A stretch of 64,000 bases of DNA from an uncultured Sulfitobacter sp. (lineage in GTDB: Bacteria; Pseudomonadota; Alphaproteobacteria; Rhodobacterales; Rhodobacteraceae), in NCBI GenBank assembly GCA_947492925.1, contig CANLOQ010000002.1:62001-126000 (forward strand), read 5' to 3'. Position 1 is the first letter of the stretch, and the number at the start of each line of letters is the position of its first letter. Positions 44,459-53,464 of the stretch are shown here, piece after piece. Under the pieces are notes generated by a model. That model saw nothing but the letters and a program-made list of their open reading frames with translations. It searched no databases and was not told where the DNA came from. Made by a program: the position numbers and the translations under genes.

Positions 44459-44703
44459 TGGATGTGCTTTATTTCGCCTGGGTGCGTGAACGCATTGGTC
44501 TGCCGCGCGAACGGGTCGAAACGCAGGCCGCGACGGTTGCAGATCTGGTGACAGAGTTGCGCGCGCGCGAGGATCGGTATGATCTGGCATTTTCGGACCT
44601 TGCGGCGTTGCGCGTGGCGGTTGACCAGAAACTCACCGATTTCGATGCCTCGCTTGAGGGCGCGCGCGAGGTGGCTTTCTTTCCACCGATGACAGGCGGC
44701 TGA
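44458..44703 (+). CDS. moaD: Molybdopterin synthase small subunit (sulfur carrier)
   Basis: An 81-residue ubiquitin-fold protein ending in the required Gly-Gly (PPMTGG), which becomes a thiocarboxylate. The ATG at 44458 overlaps the pgsA stop and yields the family length; the upstream frame extension lies inside pgsA. It pairs with MoaE, encoded five bases downstream, to insert sulfur into precursor Z. Confidence 0.93.
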   Translation: MDVLYFAWVRERIGLPRERVETQAATVADLVTELRAREDRYDLAFSDLAALRVAVDQKLTDFDASLEGAREVAFFPPMTGG

Positions 44704-44707
44704 GCGG

Positions 44708-45151
44708 GTGCGGGTATCGGTGCAGGAGACCCCTTTTGATCTGGGCCGGGAGAGTGCTGAATTTGCCGCCGGGCGCAGCGACATGGGGGCGGTTGTGACC
44801 TTTACCGGGATTGTGCGCGATTTGCCGGATGATCCGTTGGAGGCGATGGAGATCGAACATTACCCCGGCATGACCGAGGCTGCCTTGCACGACATTGCAT
44901 CGCAGGCGATGGCGCGGTTTTCGTTGGGGGATGCCTTGGTCATTCACAGATACGGGCGGTTAGCGCCCGGTGAGATGATCATGATGGTTGCGACCGCAGC
45001 ACCGCATCGCAACGATGCTTTTGCCGGGGCGTCGTTTCTGATGGATTATCTGAAATCCCGCGCGCCGTTCTGGAAACGCGAGATTACCGCGCAGGGGGCT
45101 GCATGGGTTGCCGCGAAATCAGAGGATGAGGACGCGCTGGCGCGTTGGTAG
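44708..45151 (+). CDS. moaE: Molybdopterin synthase catalytic subunit
   Basis: A 147-residue MoaE. Diagnostic blocks are GAVVTFTGIVRD, EIEHYPGMTE, IHRYGRLAPGE and the active-site region FLMDYLKSRAPFWKRE. The start is GTG at 44708. With MoaD it converts cyclic pyranopterin monophosphate to molybdopterin. A further cofactor gene (moaB) lies near 58.4 kb. Confidence 0.93.
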   Translation: MRVSVQETPFDLGRESAEFAAGRSDMGAVVTFTGIVRDLPDDPLEAMEIEHYPGMTEAALHDIASQAMARFSLGDALVIHRYGRLAPGEMIMMVATAAPHRNDAFAGASFLMDYLKSRAPFWKREITAQGAAWVAAKSEDEDALARW

Positions 45152-45154
45152 CGC

Positions 45155-45508
45155 TTAGCGTTTGCTCGCAAATACATCGCCTGCAGGCTTGCTCTGGTTC
45201 TCAATATAGGCGCGCAGCTCTTCGGCCTCGTGGCGGGCGTCCCGCAGACCTTCCATTGCCGCACCCAGCTCTGCCTCTGTCTGCGCCAGCTGATTTGTCA
45301 GTTCTGCCTCACGCTGTTGCAGATAAGTGATCGCCTGATCGCGGGTTTCTTCGGCCTCGTGGAGTTCCTGGCTCATCCGGTCAAGCTGGGCCACGTCGCC
45401 TGCCGCGACGCGGGTAAACCGGTGCAGCAGCCAGTTGGCAAACCAGCCAAGGCAGAATGCCACAAAAAGAATGATCGCAGTGGCGAGGACGAATTCAGTT
45501 CTGCTCAT
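45155..45508 (-). CDS. Membrane-anchored coiled-coil protein of unknown function
   Basis: A 117-residue protein. One N-terminal helix (about residues 6-28) is followed by a long charged region with heptad pattern (about 40-103, rich in E, Q and L), predicted to form a coiled coil. Its start overlaps the 3' end of the OmpA-family gene by 14 bases, so the two are coupled. I do not recognise a named family. A role in the envelope together with the OmpA protein is inferred only from this coupling. Confidence 0.75.
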   Translation of the reverse strand: MSRTEFVLATAIILFVAFCLGWFANWLLHRFTRVAAGDVAQLDRMSQELHEAEETRDQAITYLQQREAELTNQLAQTEAELGAAMEGLRDARHEAEELRAYIENQSKPAGDVFASKR

Positions 45509-47402
45509 CTGTGGTGCCTTGTTCGGTCGTTGTGCCGTCTGTATCGCCCGATTGTGCCGCGCTTTCCAGCGTTGTTTGCACCGGTGTCGCCACGGTATCA
45601 GGGCGGATCAACTTGAATTCGATGCGACGGTTGGCTTCACGGCCCGCTTCGGTGCCATTGTCGGCGATGGGATTGTCCTCGCCAAAGCCGCGTGCGGTGA
45701 ATGTGCCGGTCAAAACGCGCCGTGCCCGCAGTTCGTTCAGAACGGATTCCGCGCGGCTCTGGCTGAGGGCGAGGTTCATCGATTCGCGGCCCTGACTGTC
45801 CGTATAGCCCTGAATTTCGAGCGGCAGGTCGCCGCACTTTTTCAGAATCTCGGCAATCTCATCCATGATATCCAGCGCAGAGGCGTCGATGGTGGCAGAT
45901 CCCGGTTCAAAGTTGATCTTGCCATCTTTGAGCACTTCACCAATCTGCGCCTCGCATTCGTCGGGGGTTGGCAGGCCAAGCACCGGATCAAGCTTTTCCT
46001 GATAGGCCACGGCAATGTCATAGTCAGCACCTTCGCCCAGCTTGCCGGCCAGCAGTGACGCGATGGTGGTACTGGCATCCGGGTCACCCGTGTTGCCAGA
46101 CACCGAAAGCGTATCGGGCGTGACCCGCAGCGACCCGTTGCTCAGTGCAGAGAGCGCTTCCAGCCCGGCCAGAACGCGCGGGGCCCAATCGGCTGGCAGG
46201 TCTTCGGCCACGCGGGTGGCGGTGTAGACACGGTTTGAGCCAAAACGCGCCTTGGCATAGCTGTCGGCCAGTTCACGCAGTGCCGCGTCGCTGACCCGCC
46301 CGCGCAACTGGACTTGTCCTTCGGGGCTGAGGGTCGCGGTGAACTCCGGGGGGCCTTCGTTGGGGTCAGGCACCTTGGGAAGTTTCGCGCGCAGGGCAAA
46401 CACATCCGGCAGGCTGTTTTCCAATTCGCCGACCACCCGATCGAATACCGCCTGATCGCTGCCCGGCAGGGCGACAAGCTGAATGTCGGCATCGGCAAAG
46501 GCGACGGAACCGCCACCCAGCCTTTGTACCGCCTCAATGGATTGTGCGACCGCATCACCCCATGTGGGTGTCGGTACGCCAAGCCCAACGGTGCAGCGTG
46601 GCGTGCCCGCAACCCCGGCGCGGGTAGCGGCGGCAAGGATCTGGATGCGCGCGTTTTCTGTATCTGCCGAACAGGCATCAAAGCGCGCCCCGGTGTCATC
46701 CATTTCAAAGCGCAGGGTAAAGGGCGTAATCACCGGCCGGGGGGCCGCAATTTCAAGGGCCATTTCGACGCCGGGCGGCAGGTTGCGTTTTAACGTGCGC
46801 TCCATCTCGGCTTTGGCTGCGCCGCTTTCTGCGTTGGCGGTGATCGCCACGCGTCCCGCCTCCACAGAGGCTTTGGCGCTGGTCAGCCGTGCCATCGCGC
46901 TGATGGCAAAGGCGAGCGCGTCCTCCCAGCCTTCGGGCGCGGGATAATTGGCCTGTTCCAGCAGATCGGTCACATTGGTTTCACCGGCCATGCGGGAAAA
47001 CCTGTCGATCGTGCTGTCGCGGTCGGTACTGGTGGGAATAAGGCCGATGATGGAAATGCCGCTGTCATTGCGCAGGACTTCCACCGAAAAGCGGGGGGCG
47101 GCAAGGGCGGCCTGCGCCTCGACTTCCATTTCATCAATCACCCGGGCGGCATCGACAACGGATCCGGCGGTGCTGAGCGCGCGAAACCGGACCGCTTCGG
47201 TTGGGGCAATGCCCGCAAGTGTCACCTGAAGCCCGTCCGCTTCTACCTCGGCCCATGTCATGCCTGCATCATCCAGCGCATCACGCACACCGATTTCGGA
47301 TGTCTCTTCTATCAGTTTGACGCTGAAATTGGCCGCAACAAGGGCCACGACAGCAGCCGCAAAGAAGGTCATTGCAATGATCAGCAAGGAGGAAAGGCGC
47401 AT
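45495..47402 (-). CDS. OmpA-family protein with BON-like repeats
   Basis: A 635-residue envelope protein. An N-terminal helix (about 5-25) serves as signal or anchor. A middle region of several BON-like alpha/beta repeats follows (for example SISIIGLIPTSTDRDS and GQVQLRGRVSDAALRELADSYA). The C-terminal OmpA peptidoglycan-binding domain (about 485-610) has INFEPGSATIDASALDIMDEIA, IQGYTDSQGRESMNLALSQSRAESVL and GFGEDNPIADNGTEAGREANRRIEF. The tail after residue 615 is low-complexity (DGTTTEQGTTDEQN). It probably binds peptidoglycan from the periplasm. Coupled with the coiled-coil gene downstream. Confidence 0.87.
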   Translation of the reverse strand: MRLSSLLIIAMTFFAAAVVALVAANFSVKLIEETSEIGVRDALDDAGMTWAEVEADGLQVTLAGIAPTEAVRFRALSTAGSVVDAARVIDEMEVEAQAALAAPRFSVEVLRNDSGISIIGLIPTSTDRDSTIDRFSRMAGETNVTDLLEQANYPAPEGWEDALAFAISAMARLTSAKASVEAGRVAITANAESGAAKAEMERTLKRNLPPGVEMALEIAAPRPVITPFTLRFEMDDTGARFDACSADTENARIQILAAATRAGVAGTPRCTVGLGVPTPTWGDAVAQSIEAVQRLGGGSVAFADADIQLVALPGSDQAVFDRVVGELENSLPDVFALRAKLPKVPDPNEGPPEFTATLSPEGQVQLRGRVSDAALRELADSYAKARFGSNRVYTATRVAEDLPADWAPRVLAGLEALSALSNGSLRVTPDTLSVSGNTGDPDASTTIASLLAGKLGEGADYDIAVAYQEKLDPVLGLPTPDECEAQIGEVLKDGKINFEPGSATIDASALDIMDEIAEILKKCGDLPLEIQGYTDSQGRESMNLALSQSRAESVLNELRARRVLTGTFTARGFGEDNPIADNGTEAGREANRRIEFKLIRPDTVATPVQTTLESAAQSGDTDGTTTEQGTTDEQN

Positions 47403-47463
47403 TTAACAGGGCTCTTGTCGGTACAGTTTCACCTTTGATACGCCTGCCGGGTGTCGGGCGCAA

Positions 47464-48426
47464 TCACGCCAGCAAGGCAGCCGCGAAAAACAGCAGCGGG
47501 ATCACGCCTGTGTCCCGATTGGCACGAAACAATTGCAGCATTTTCGCCGGATTGTTGATATCCAGCCCGCGCAATTGCCATGCCATGTGCCATCCCATCG
47601 CCCAAGGGCCTCCTAGCGCGATCACCAGCGCCAGAAACGACGCATCAGGCATGCCCGCGGCGATCACGGCAAGACCCATCAGCCCGACCGTGGCCATCAG
47701 AAAGCGACGCAGCCACTGCGGCGACGCCTCTCCGAACAGCCGCGCGGTGGATTTCACGCCGATCAGTGCATCGTCTTCGGTATCCTGATGCGCATAGATC
47801 GTATCGTAGAACAGGGTCCATGCGATGCCGGCCGCGTAAAGCAGGATCGCAGGGGCGTTCAGCTGTCCCGTGTGCGCGGTCCAGACCAGCAGCGCGCCCC
47901 AGTTGAAGGCAAGTCCCAGAAAAACCTGCGGCCACCACGTGAAGCGTTTCGCGAAAGGGTAGATCGCAACGAGGATCAGCGACAGAAAGCCAAGTCCGAT
48001 GGCAGCACGGTTGAAGGTAAACAGGATCAGGGCAGCCAACAGCGCCTGAATGACCATCCACGCAACCGCCCCTTCGACAGACACCTGACCCGATGGAATG
48101 GGACGCGACCGTGTGCGGGCGACTTGCGCGTCAAAGTCGCGGTCGGTAATGTCATTCCACGTACACCCCGCGCCGCGCATCAGGAATGCCCCGATGCCGC
48201 AGCCGACAAAAATCCAGACATCTTCCCAGCGCGGGCTTTGGTCATAGAGGATTGCCAGTGCCAGTCCCCACCAGCACGGCAGCAAGAGCAACCATGTGCC
48301 AATCGGCCTGTCCGCACGGCTAAGCCGCAGAAAGGGGCGCGCGAAAGGGGGCGCATAGCGGTCAACCCAGTTGTCGGACGGCGCGTCCGCAACACTGCCG
48401 TCTGGCGAAGGAGGTGCGTCTTGCAT
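47464..48426 (-). CDS. ubiA: 4-hydroxybenzoate octaprenyltransferase
   Basis: A 320-residue UbiA-family prenyltransferase with about eight helices. The first aspartate-rich motif is NDITDRDFDAQVARTRSRP, and the second is DTIYAHQDTEDDALIGVKST. It attaches the polyprenyl tail to 4-hydroxybenzoate in ubiquinone synthesis. Its start codon is only eleven bases from the divergent rsmE start, so its promoter must lie in or across the rsmE 5' end. Confidence 0.93.
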   Translation of the reverse strand: MQDAPPSPDGSVADAPSDNWVDRYAPPFARPFLRLSRADRPIGTWLLLLPCWWGLALAILYDQSPRWEDVWIFVGCGIGAFLMRGAGCTWNDITDRDFDAQVARTRSRPIPSGQVSVEGAVAWMVIQALLAALILFTFNRAAIGLGFLSLILVAIYPFAKRFTWWPQVFLGLAFNWGALLVWTAHTGQLNAPAILLYAAGIAWTLFYDTIYAHQDTEDDALIGVKSTARLFGEASPQWLRRFLMATVGLMGLAVIAAGMPDASFLALVIALGGPWAMGWHMAWQLRGLDINNPAKMLQLFRANRDTGVIPLLFFAAALLA

Positions 48427-48437
48427 ATATCGGTCTC

Positions 48438-49154
48438 ATGAGTGCGAAGATCAGACTTTATGTAGAGCACCCGCTGGGGGTGGGGCAATCGGTTCCTTTG
48501 GACAAGGGGCAGGCGCATTACCTTTTTGGGGTAATGCGGCAGGCGGTCGGGGGCATGGTGTCGTTGTTCAACGGGCGCGACGGTGAATGGCAGGCCGAAA
48601 TCACGCAGGCGGGCAAGCGGGGCGGTGTGCTGACATGTCGCGACCAATCCGCACCTTTGCGGCTGCCGCCGGACCTTTGGCTGATGTTCGCACCGATCAA
48701 GAAGGCGCGCACGGACTTTATTGTCGAAAAGGCCACCGAAATGGGCGCGGCGCGCATCGTGCCGGTCATGACGGAATTCACCAATTCAGGAAGGGTGCAG
48801 CGCGACCGTTTGCAGGCTCATGCGGTTGAAGCTGCGGAACAATGTGGCGGTACATTTGTGCCCGAAGTGGCCGAACCCGTAAAATTTGGTGCCGTGCTGG
48901 ATGGGTGGGATCCGACGCGGCAGATCATGTTCTGTGACGAAGCGCTTGCGGGGACCTCCTCTGCCCTGCCGCCCGTTGCAGGACCCTGGGCGGTGATCAT
49001 CGGGCCGGAGGGCGGGTTTTCCGAACGCGAGCGCAGCCGCCTGCAAAACGCGGATCATGCCCATGCGGTCAGCCTTGGCCCGCGTATCCTGAGGGCTGAC
49101 ACGGCGGCGGTGGCGGCGATGACGGTGTGGCAGCAAACGCTGGGCGACTGGTAA
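48438..49154 (+). CDS. rsmE: 16S rRNA (uracil1498-N3)-methyltransferase
   Basis: A 238-residue SPOUT methyltransferase. The N-terminal PUA-like part has GQAHYLFGVMRQAVGGMVSLFNG. The SPOUT knot is marked by KKARTDFIVEKATEMGAARIVPV, IGPEGGFSERE and SLGPRILRADTAAVAAM. I choose the ATG at 48438 because the family starts with the IRLYV stretch that follows. It overlaps the GNAT gene by one base. Confidence 0.93.
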   Translation: MSAKIRLYVEHPLGVGQSVPLDKGQAHYLFGVMRQAVGGMVSLFNGRDGEWQAEITQAGKRGGVLTCRDQSAPLRLPPDLWLMFAPIKKARTDFIVEKATEMGAARIVPVMTEFTNSGRVQRDRLQAHAVEAAEQCGGTFVPEVAEPVKFGAVLDGWDPTRQIMFCDEALAGTSSALPPVAGPWAVIIGPEGGFSERERSRLQNADHAHAVSLGPRILRADTAAVAAMTVWQQTLGDW

Positions 49155-50005
49155 TGTTTCGCCGTGCCGGACCCGATGACGTGGCAGCGATGGACATCTT
49201 TCTGCGCGCCCATGCCGAAACGTCGATGTTCCTGCGTGGCAATCTGGCGGCGCATGGCACCGAGGAAGACAAGCACCGCCACGGCACGGCGTTCTATCTG
49301 TCGCTCCATGACGCCCGGATCAATGGGGTCGCGGGCGTGACGAACGGCGGCTTTCTGATGTGCCAGTCCGATGGCGCGCCGTCTACCTTCTTTAGCGCTT
49401 TCGTGGATGTGCTTCGCGGGCGAAAGCTGCGCGGCATGACCGGTGCACCCGCGCAGGTGCGGGCGGTTTTTGACGCGTTGGGCTGCCAGAACGCACGGTT
49501 TACACTGCGCGATTGCGAACCGCTCTATGCGCTGGACCTTTCTGATCTGAGACCCTCTTGCGCATCGGACGTGGCGTTGCGTCCCCCCGAACAGGCAGAC
49601 CTTGATCTCCTGGCGGACTGGTTTGCCGCCTATCATCGGGACACCGGGATGACGCCGCTGGATGGGCCGGATGCCCGAGAGCAGGCGCAGCATTTCATTG
49701 CGGACGCTGACGCCCGCGTGCTGGTTCTTGGCACCCGCCCGGTGGCGATGACAAGGTTCAATGCCCGCGTGGCAGAAGCCGTCCAGATCGGCGGGGTGTT
49801 TGTGCCCCAGGACCTGCGCGGGCGCGGGTTTGGCGGCGCTGTTGTGGCCCTGCATCTATGTCAGGCCGCGCAGGACGGCGTGCGCAAGGCCATCCTCTTT
49901 GCCGCCACTCCCTATGCCGCGCAAGCCTACGAACGGATCGGTTTTCACCGCATCGGATCCTATGAAATTGCCCTTTTTGCCGACGATTGGATGGTGGCCT
50001 CATGA
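49154..50005 (+). CDS. GNAT family N-acetyltransferase
   Basis: A 283-residue protein with a C-terminal GNAT domain (about 145-275). The acetyl-CoA loop is VPQDLRGRGFGGAVVALHL, and the late AATPYAAQAYERIGFHRIG is typical of motif B. The N-terminal half is a degenerate second GNAT-like region. It starts on the last base of the rsmE stop (TAATG) and overlaps the next gene by four bases. The substrate is not predictable. Confidence 0.85.
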   Translation: MFRRAGPDDVAAMDIFLRAHAETSMFLRGNLAAHGTEEDKHRHGTAFYLSLHDARINGVAGVTNGGFLMCQSDGAPSTFFSAFVDVLRGRKLRGMTGAPAQVRAVFDALGCQNARFTLRDCEPLYALDLSDLRPSCASDVALRPPEQADLDLLADWFAAYHRDTGMTPLDGPDAREQAQHFIADADARVLVLGTRPVAMTRFNARVAEAVQIGGVFVPQDLRGRGFGGAVVALHLCQAAQDGVRKAILFAATPYAAQAYERIGFHRIGSYEIALFADDWMVAS

Positions 50006-50529
50006 GTTTTTTCCGACCCGAAGCGCGGGCGGCGCTGTGGCGCTGGCGCGAAATTGTTGCGGGGATGGCCTGTGCCGCGTTGGGACTGTGGCTGGTTCTG
50101 GGGCCGGGTTTTCTGGCAGCGATCCCGGGTTATGCATTTCTTGCGGGGGGCGGCATCCTTGGCTGGCTTGGCTATCAGCGCGGGCGGTTCAGAACGGCCG
50201 ATGGCGGGGCAGGTGCCGTTCAGGTGGACGAAGGGCAGGTGACCTATTTCGGGCCGCTGACCGGTGGCAGCGTCGATCTGCGCGAACTTGACAGCCTCAC
50301 ATTGGATGGTGGCCTGTTTCCGGCGCATTGGCGTCTGACCCAGAATGGCCACCCGCCGCTGCTGATCCCGGTTAATGCCGCTGGAGCAGACGCCCTGTTT
50401 GATGCGTTCGCGACATTGCCGGGGCTCAAGACCGAAAGGATGTTGGCGACATTGCGCGCGGACCGGCATCAAGCGGTTGTGATTTGGTCACGCGGCCCCT
50501 TGCGTCCCGAGGGTGCCTTGCTGCATTGA
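50002..50529 (+). CDS. Conserved hypothetical membrane protein
   Basis: A 175-residue protein with two close N-terminal helices (about 18-35 and 38-56) and a soluble C-terminal part (about 65-170) that may form a beta-rich domain (VQVDEGQVTYFGPLTGGSVDLREL). It overlaps the GNAT stop (ATGA), and gshA begins 61 bases later. I do not recognise a named family. The shape resembles small proteins with PH-like cytoplasmic domains. Confidence 0.72.
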   Translation: MSFFRPEARAALWRWREIVAGMACAALGLWLVLGPGFLAAIPGYAFLAGGGILGWLGYQRGRFRTADGGAGAVQVDEGQVTYFGPLTGGSVDLRELDSLTLDGGLFPAHWRLTQNGHPPLLIPVNAAGADALFDAFATLPGLKTERMLATLRADRHQAVVIWSRGPLRPEGALLH

Positions 50530-50590
50530 CACCCTCGGCAAATCCGCCCATCCCTGCATGTGAAACCAGCCAGAACCGGAGCACGTTGAA

Positions 50591-51961
50591 ATGTCTATTC
50601 CCCAATCCGGCGGCGGCCCGATCGAGCGTCACGAACAGCTTGCCGAATACCTGTCCGACGGCTGCAAACCCAAGGCAGACTGGCGCATTGGGACCGAGCA
50701 TGAGAAATTCGGCTATTGCAAAGATACGCTAAAGCCGCTGCCCTACGAGGGAGAACGCTCCATCCGGGTGATGCTGGAAGGACTGCGCGACCGCCACAAC
50801 TGGGCCCCGGTGGAAGAGGGCGGCAAGCTGATCGGGCTTGAGAAAGACGGGGCCAATGTTTCGCTTGAACCGGGCGGGCAGCTGGAGCTGTCAGGCGCAC
50901 CGGTCGAGACCATTCACGAGACCTGCGATGAGGTGAACACCCATCTGCGCGAAGTGCAGGATGTGGCGGACGAGATCGGTGTGGGCTGGATCGGCCTTGG
51001 GGCCGCGCCCGTCTGGACCCACGATCAGATGGATCTGATGCCCAAGGGCCGCTACAAGCTGATGAATGACTATATGGGTCGCGTAGGATCAATGGGGCGC
51101 GTCATGATGCGGCGCACCTGCACGGTGCAGGTGAACCTTGATTTCGGATCAGAGGCCGACATGGTGCAAAAGATGCGCGTGGCCGTTGCCTTGCAGCCCG
51201 TGGCGACCGCCCTTTTTGCCAATTCCCCGTTTTTTGAAGGCAAGCCGAACGGCTATAAATCCCTGCGCTCGATGGTCTGGCGCAATCTGGATGCGGCGCG
51301 CACCGGTACATTGCCGTTCATCTTCGAGGATGGTTTTGGGTTTGAACGCTGGGTGGAATATGCGCTGGATGTGCCGATGTATTTTGTCTACCGCGACGGC
51401 AAATATGTTGATGCGCTGGGCATGTCGTTCCGCGATTTTCTTGAGGGCAAACTGCCCGCACTCCCCGGTGAGACACCGACGCTCAGCGATTGGGCGGACC
51501 ATCTGACCACGGCCTTCCCCGAAGCGCGGATGAAGAAATTCATCGAAATGCGCGGCGCGGATGGCGGCCCGTGGCGCAGGCTTTGCGCATTGCCTGCCTT
51601 CTGGGTCGGGCTGATGTATGACCAGACGGCACTGGATGGCGCTTGGGATTTGGTCAAGGACTGGACACCGGCGCAACACGACGCGTTGCGCGTGGCGGCC
51701 TCCATCGATGGTTTGCAGGCCAAGGTCACCGGCATCAACATGCACGACGTTGCGCGCGAGGCGGTTGCCCTGTCAGAGGCAGGATTGAAAGCCCGCGCCA
51801 AATCCGGCGCAGGCGGCATGGTGCCGGACGAGACGCATTTCCTGAACGCGCTGAAAGAAAGCATTGAGACAGGCAAGGTGCCCGCAGACGAAATGCTGGC
51901 GGATTACCACGGTAAATGGGGTGGCGATCTGTCAAACATCTACGCCGACTACAGCTACTGA
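50591..51961 (+). CDS. gshA: Glutamate-cysteine ligase, plant-type (GCS2)
   Basis: A 456-residue ligase. Diagnostic segments are WRIGTEHEKFGY, NVSLEPGGQLELSGAP, RYKLMNDYMGRVGSMGRVMMRRTCTVQVNLDF and the C-terminal GGDLSNIYADYSY. This is the plant/alphaproteobacterial GCS2 class, distinct from E. coli GshA. It catalyses the first step of glutathione synthesis in the cytoplasm. gshB is not in the window. Confidence 0.95.
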   Translation: MSIPQSGGGPIERHEQLAEYLSDGCKPKADWRIGTEHEKFGYCKDTLKPLPYEGERSIRVMLEGLRDRHNWAPVEEGGKLIGLEKDGANVSLEPGGQLELSGAPVETIHETCDEVNTHLREVQDVADEIGVGWIGLGAAPVWTHDQMDLMPKGRYKLMNDYMGRVGSMGRVMMRRTCTVQVNLDFGSEADMVQKMRVAVALQPVATALFANSPFFEGKPNGYKSLRSMVWRNLDAARTGTLPFIFEDGFGFERWVEYALDVPMYFVYRDGKYVDALGMSFRDFLEGKLPALPGETPTLSDWADHLTTAFPEARMKKFIEMRGADGGPWRRLCALPAFWVGLMYDQTALDGAWDLVKDWTPAQHDALRVAASIDGLQAKVTGINMHDVAREAVALSEAGLKARAKSGAGGMVPDETHFLNALKESIETGKVPADEMLADYHGKWGGDLSNIYADYSY

Positions 51962-52076
51962 TCAGCCGGGAAATATCAGGTCTTGTGCGCAAGAACCGGA
52001 GGGCAATCAAACGGGGGGGATAACCCGATTGGTGCCTAGCGTCTTGGTGACGACCGGTTTCGCTGAAAACTCGCGT

Positions 52077-52103
52077 CCCGGTGCTCCGCTCCAAAGCACC
52101 GGG
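52077..52103. terminator. Candidate terminator hairpin between gshA and the DUF805 gene
   Basis: CCCGGTGCT (52077-52085) pairs perfectly with AGCACCGGG (52095-52103), nine base pairs with a nine-base loop. It lies in the 189-base gap between two convergent genes, a position where a terminator is expected. It is followed on the plus strand only by AATTT, so intrinsic termination would be weak. No gene was seen in the rest of this gap. Confidence 0.5.
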
Positions 52104-52150
52104 AATTTCGCCGGAACGGCGGCAGCCAGCCGGTCCGATGTGCGTTATGT

Positions 52151-53065
52151 CTACGCAGGCTCATCCGTGGCATCGCTTTGCCCCAGAACCCGCTGACGGT
52201 ACAGCGCCTTGACTTCGGCGGCCTGCGTCTCGCGCTTGCGGGCCTTCTCTTCGGGTGTTTCCGCAAACAGGTGCTTGTAACCTGCCATCGGGTTGTGCTT
52301 GTCGTCCTTCTTTTTCTTGTACTGAAGCGCACCGATCTTGGCGGGGCCATAGATGTTATCTTCGGGGAACGACGGCAGAATGTTAAGCAGCGCGTGCAAT
52401 AGACCAAAGACAAAAGGCGCTGTCAGCAGGGCGGTCGAGACAAAGACGAACCCGACGGTATGGCCCGTGTCACCCTCGATGGCGTTGGTCACATCCCGCA
52501 CGTTGCGGCGGATGTCGACAGCCCCGCTGTGGGCATAGATTTCGGCCAGCAGGTTCCAGATTGCCTCGTTCCCCGCGGATTGAAAGGCGCTGGCGATGGC
52601 AAACATCTCTTCCCAAAAGGTCGCGGGTGCAGCAAGGAAAAGCACGATGGGATGCAGAATATTCTCGATTGAATCGGGGTTGTTGCTGACGCCGGTCAGG
52701 CTGGAATTCATCATCGCTCCGGTCAGACCGGAGAACAGAAGAACAACGGCCATGATCGCGAGGGCGGGCAGAATGATCCAGAAGCCCGACTTGTTCCGGT
52801 CATGCAGACGGCGGATGTTCAGCGACATGCGCGGGATCAATGTGATCAAGAAGATCAACACGGATTCGTAGAACAGCGGGTTCATCGGGGGAATTTGACG
52901 GGCTTCGAGAAAGCTCATCGCTTCGCGGACATCACCGATCAGCATGTAAATGATCAAGGCCCAGATGACGGGGATCACGCTCCAATACTCCAGCGGCGTC
53001 GCACGGCCCCTGAAATTGAATGCGCGGAACGCAAAGCTCTCAAAATGGGTGAAGATCTCTTTCAT
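52151..53065 (-). CDS. DUF805-family membrane protein
   Basis: A 304-residue protein. The DUF805 signatures are FAFRAFNFRGRATPLEYW near the start and RRLHDRNKSGFWIILPAL about residue 100. The domain is interrupted by a hydrophilic region of about 100 residues (about 125-215) before the last helix, longer than in typical members of about 120 residues. The C-terminus is charged (KKKKDDK, EEKARKRETQ). I chose the ATG at 53065 because GGAG lies six bases upstream, rather than 53107. The function of the family is unknown. Confidence 0.83.
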   Translation of the reverse strand: MKEIFTHFESFAFRAFNFRGRATPLEYWSVIPVIWALIIYMLIGDVREAMSFLEARQIPPMNPLFYESVLIFLITLIPRMSLNIRRLHDRNKSGFWIILPALAIMAVVLLFSGLTGAMMNSSLTGVSNNPDSIENILHPIVLFLAAPATFWEEMFAIASAFQSAGNEAIWNLLAEIYAHSGAVDIRRNVRDVTNAIEGDTGHTVGFVFVSTALLTAPFVFGLLHALLNILPSFPEDNIYGPAKIGALQYKKKKDDKHNPMAGYKHLFAETPEEKARKRETQAAEVKALYRQRVLGQSDATDEPA

Positions 53066-53179
53066 GTCCTGCTCCGTCTCAACCTGTGGATGCAGTTTCG
53101 CGGACAAAGGCGGCTTTATTGGGGCAGGGACATGTCTATTTGTCGCAACACCCCGCGACCATCAGACCATCAGACTGGC

Positions 53180-53464
53180 TCAGGGCGCGCTGTCTGTCCG
53201 CACGTCGGGCACAAGGGAACGGATGAAACGAATGACCTTCTGCGCGGGCATCTCGCAGGGGTAAAGCCGTGGCCCGGTGCTCAGGTCATAGATGTTCAGG
53301 CTGATGTAATCGCTGCCACCCCGTTCGTCAGCCACCAGCTTGACGGCGCGCGCGTTGCTGAATGTGCTCACACTGACGACATAGCTTTTGCCATCGGCCT
53401 GGCCGGTAAAGCTGCCCGGCGCAAATGTCCTGAATTTGGCCACGATATCAGGGGGCGCGATCAC
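53180..53464 (-). CDS. Small hypothetical protein coupled to plsY
   Basis: A 94-residue protein read from a GTG whose bases overlap the plsY stop (GTGA). The sequence is compact and globular: DIVAKFRTFAPGSFTGQADG, then LYPCEMPAQKVIRFIRSLVP. No signal peptide or membrane helix is seen. A longer frame reaching 53761 exists, but its N-terminal half lies wholly inside plsY on the same strand, so the short start is preferred. No known family. It is the last gene of the pyrB-plsY transcript. Confidence 0.68.
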   Translation of the reverse strand: MIAPPDIVAKFRTFAPGSFTGQADGKSYVVSVSTFSNARAVKLVADERGGSDYISLNIYDLSTGPRLYPCEMPAQKVIRFIRSLVPDVRTDSAP

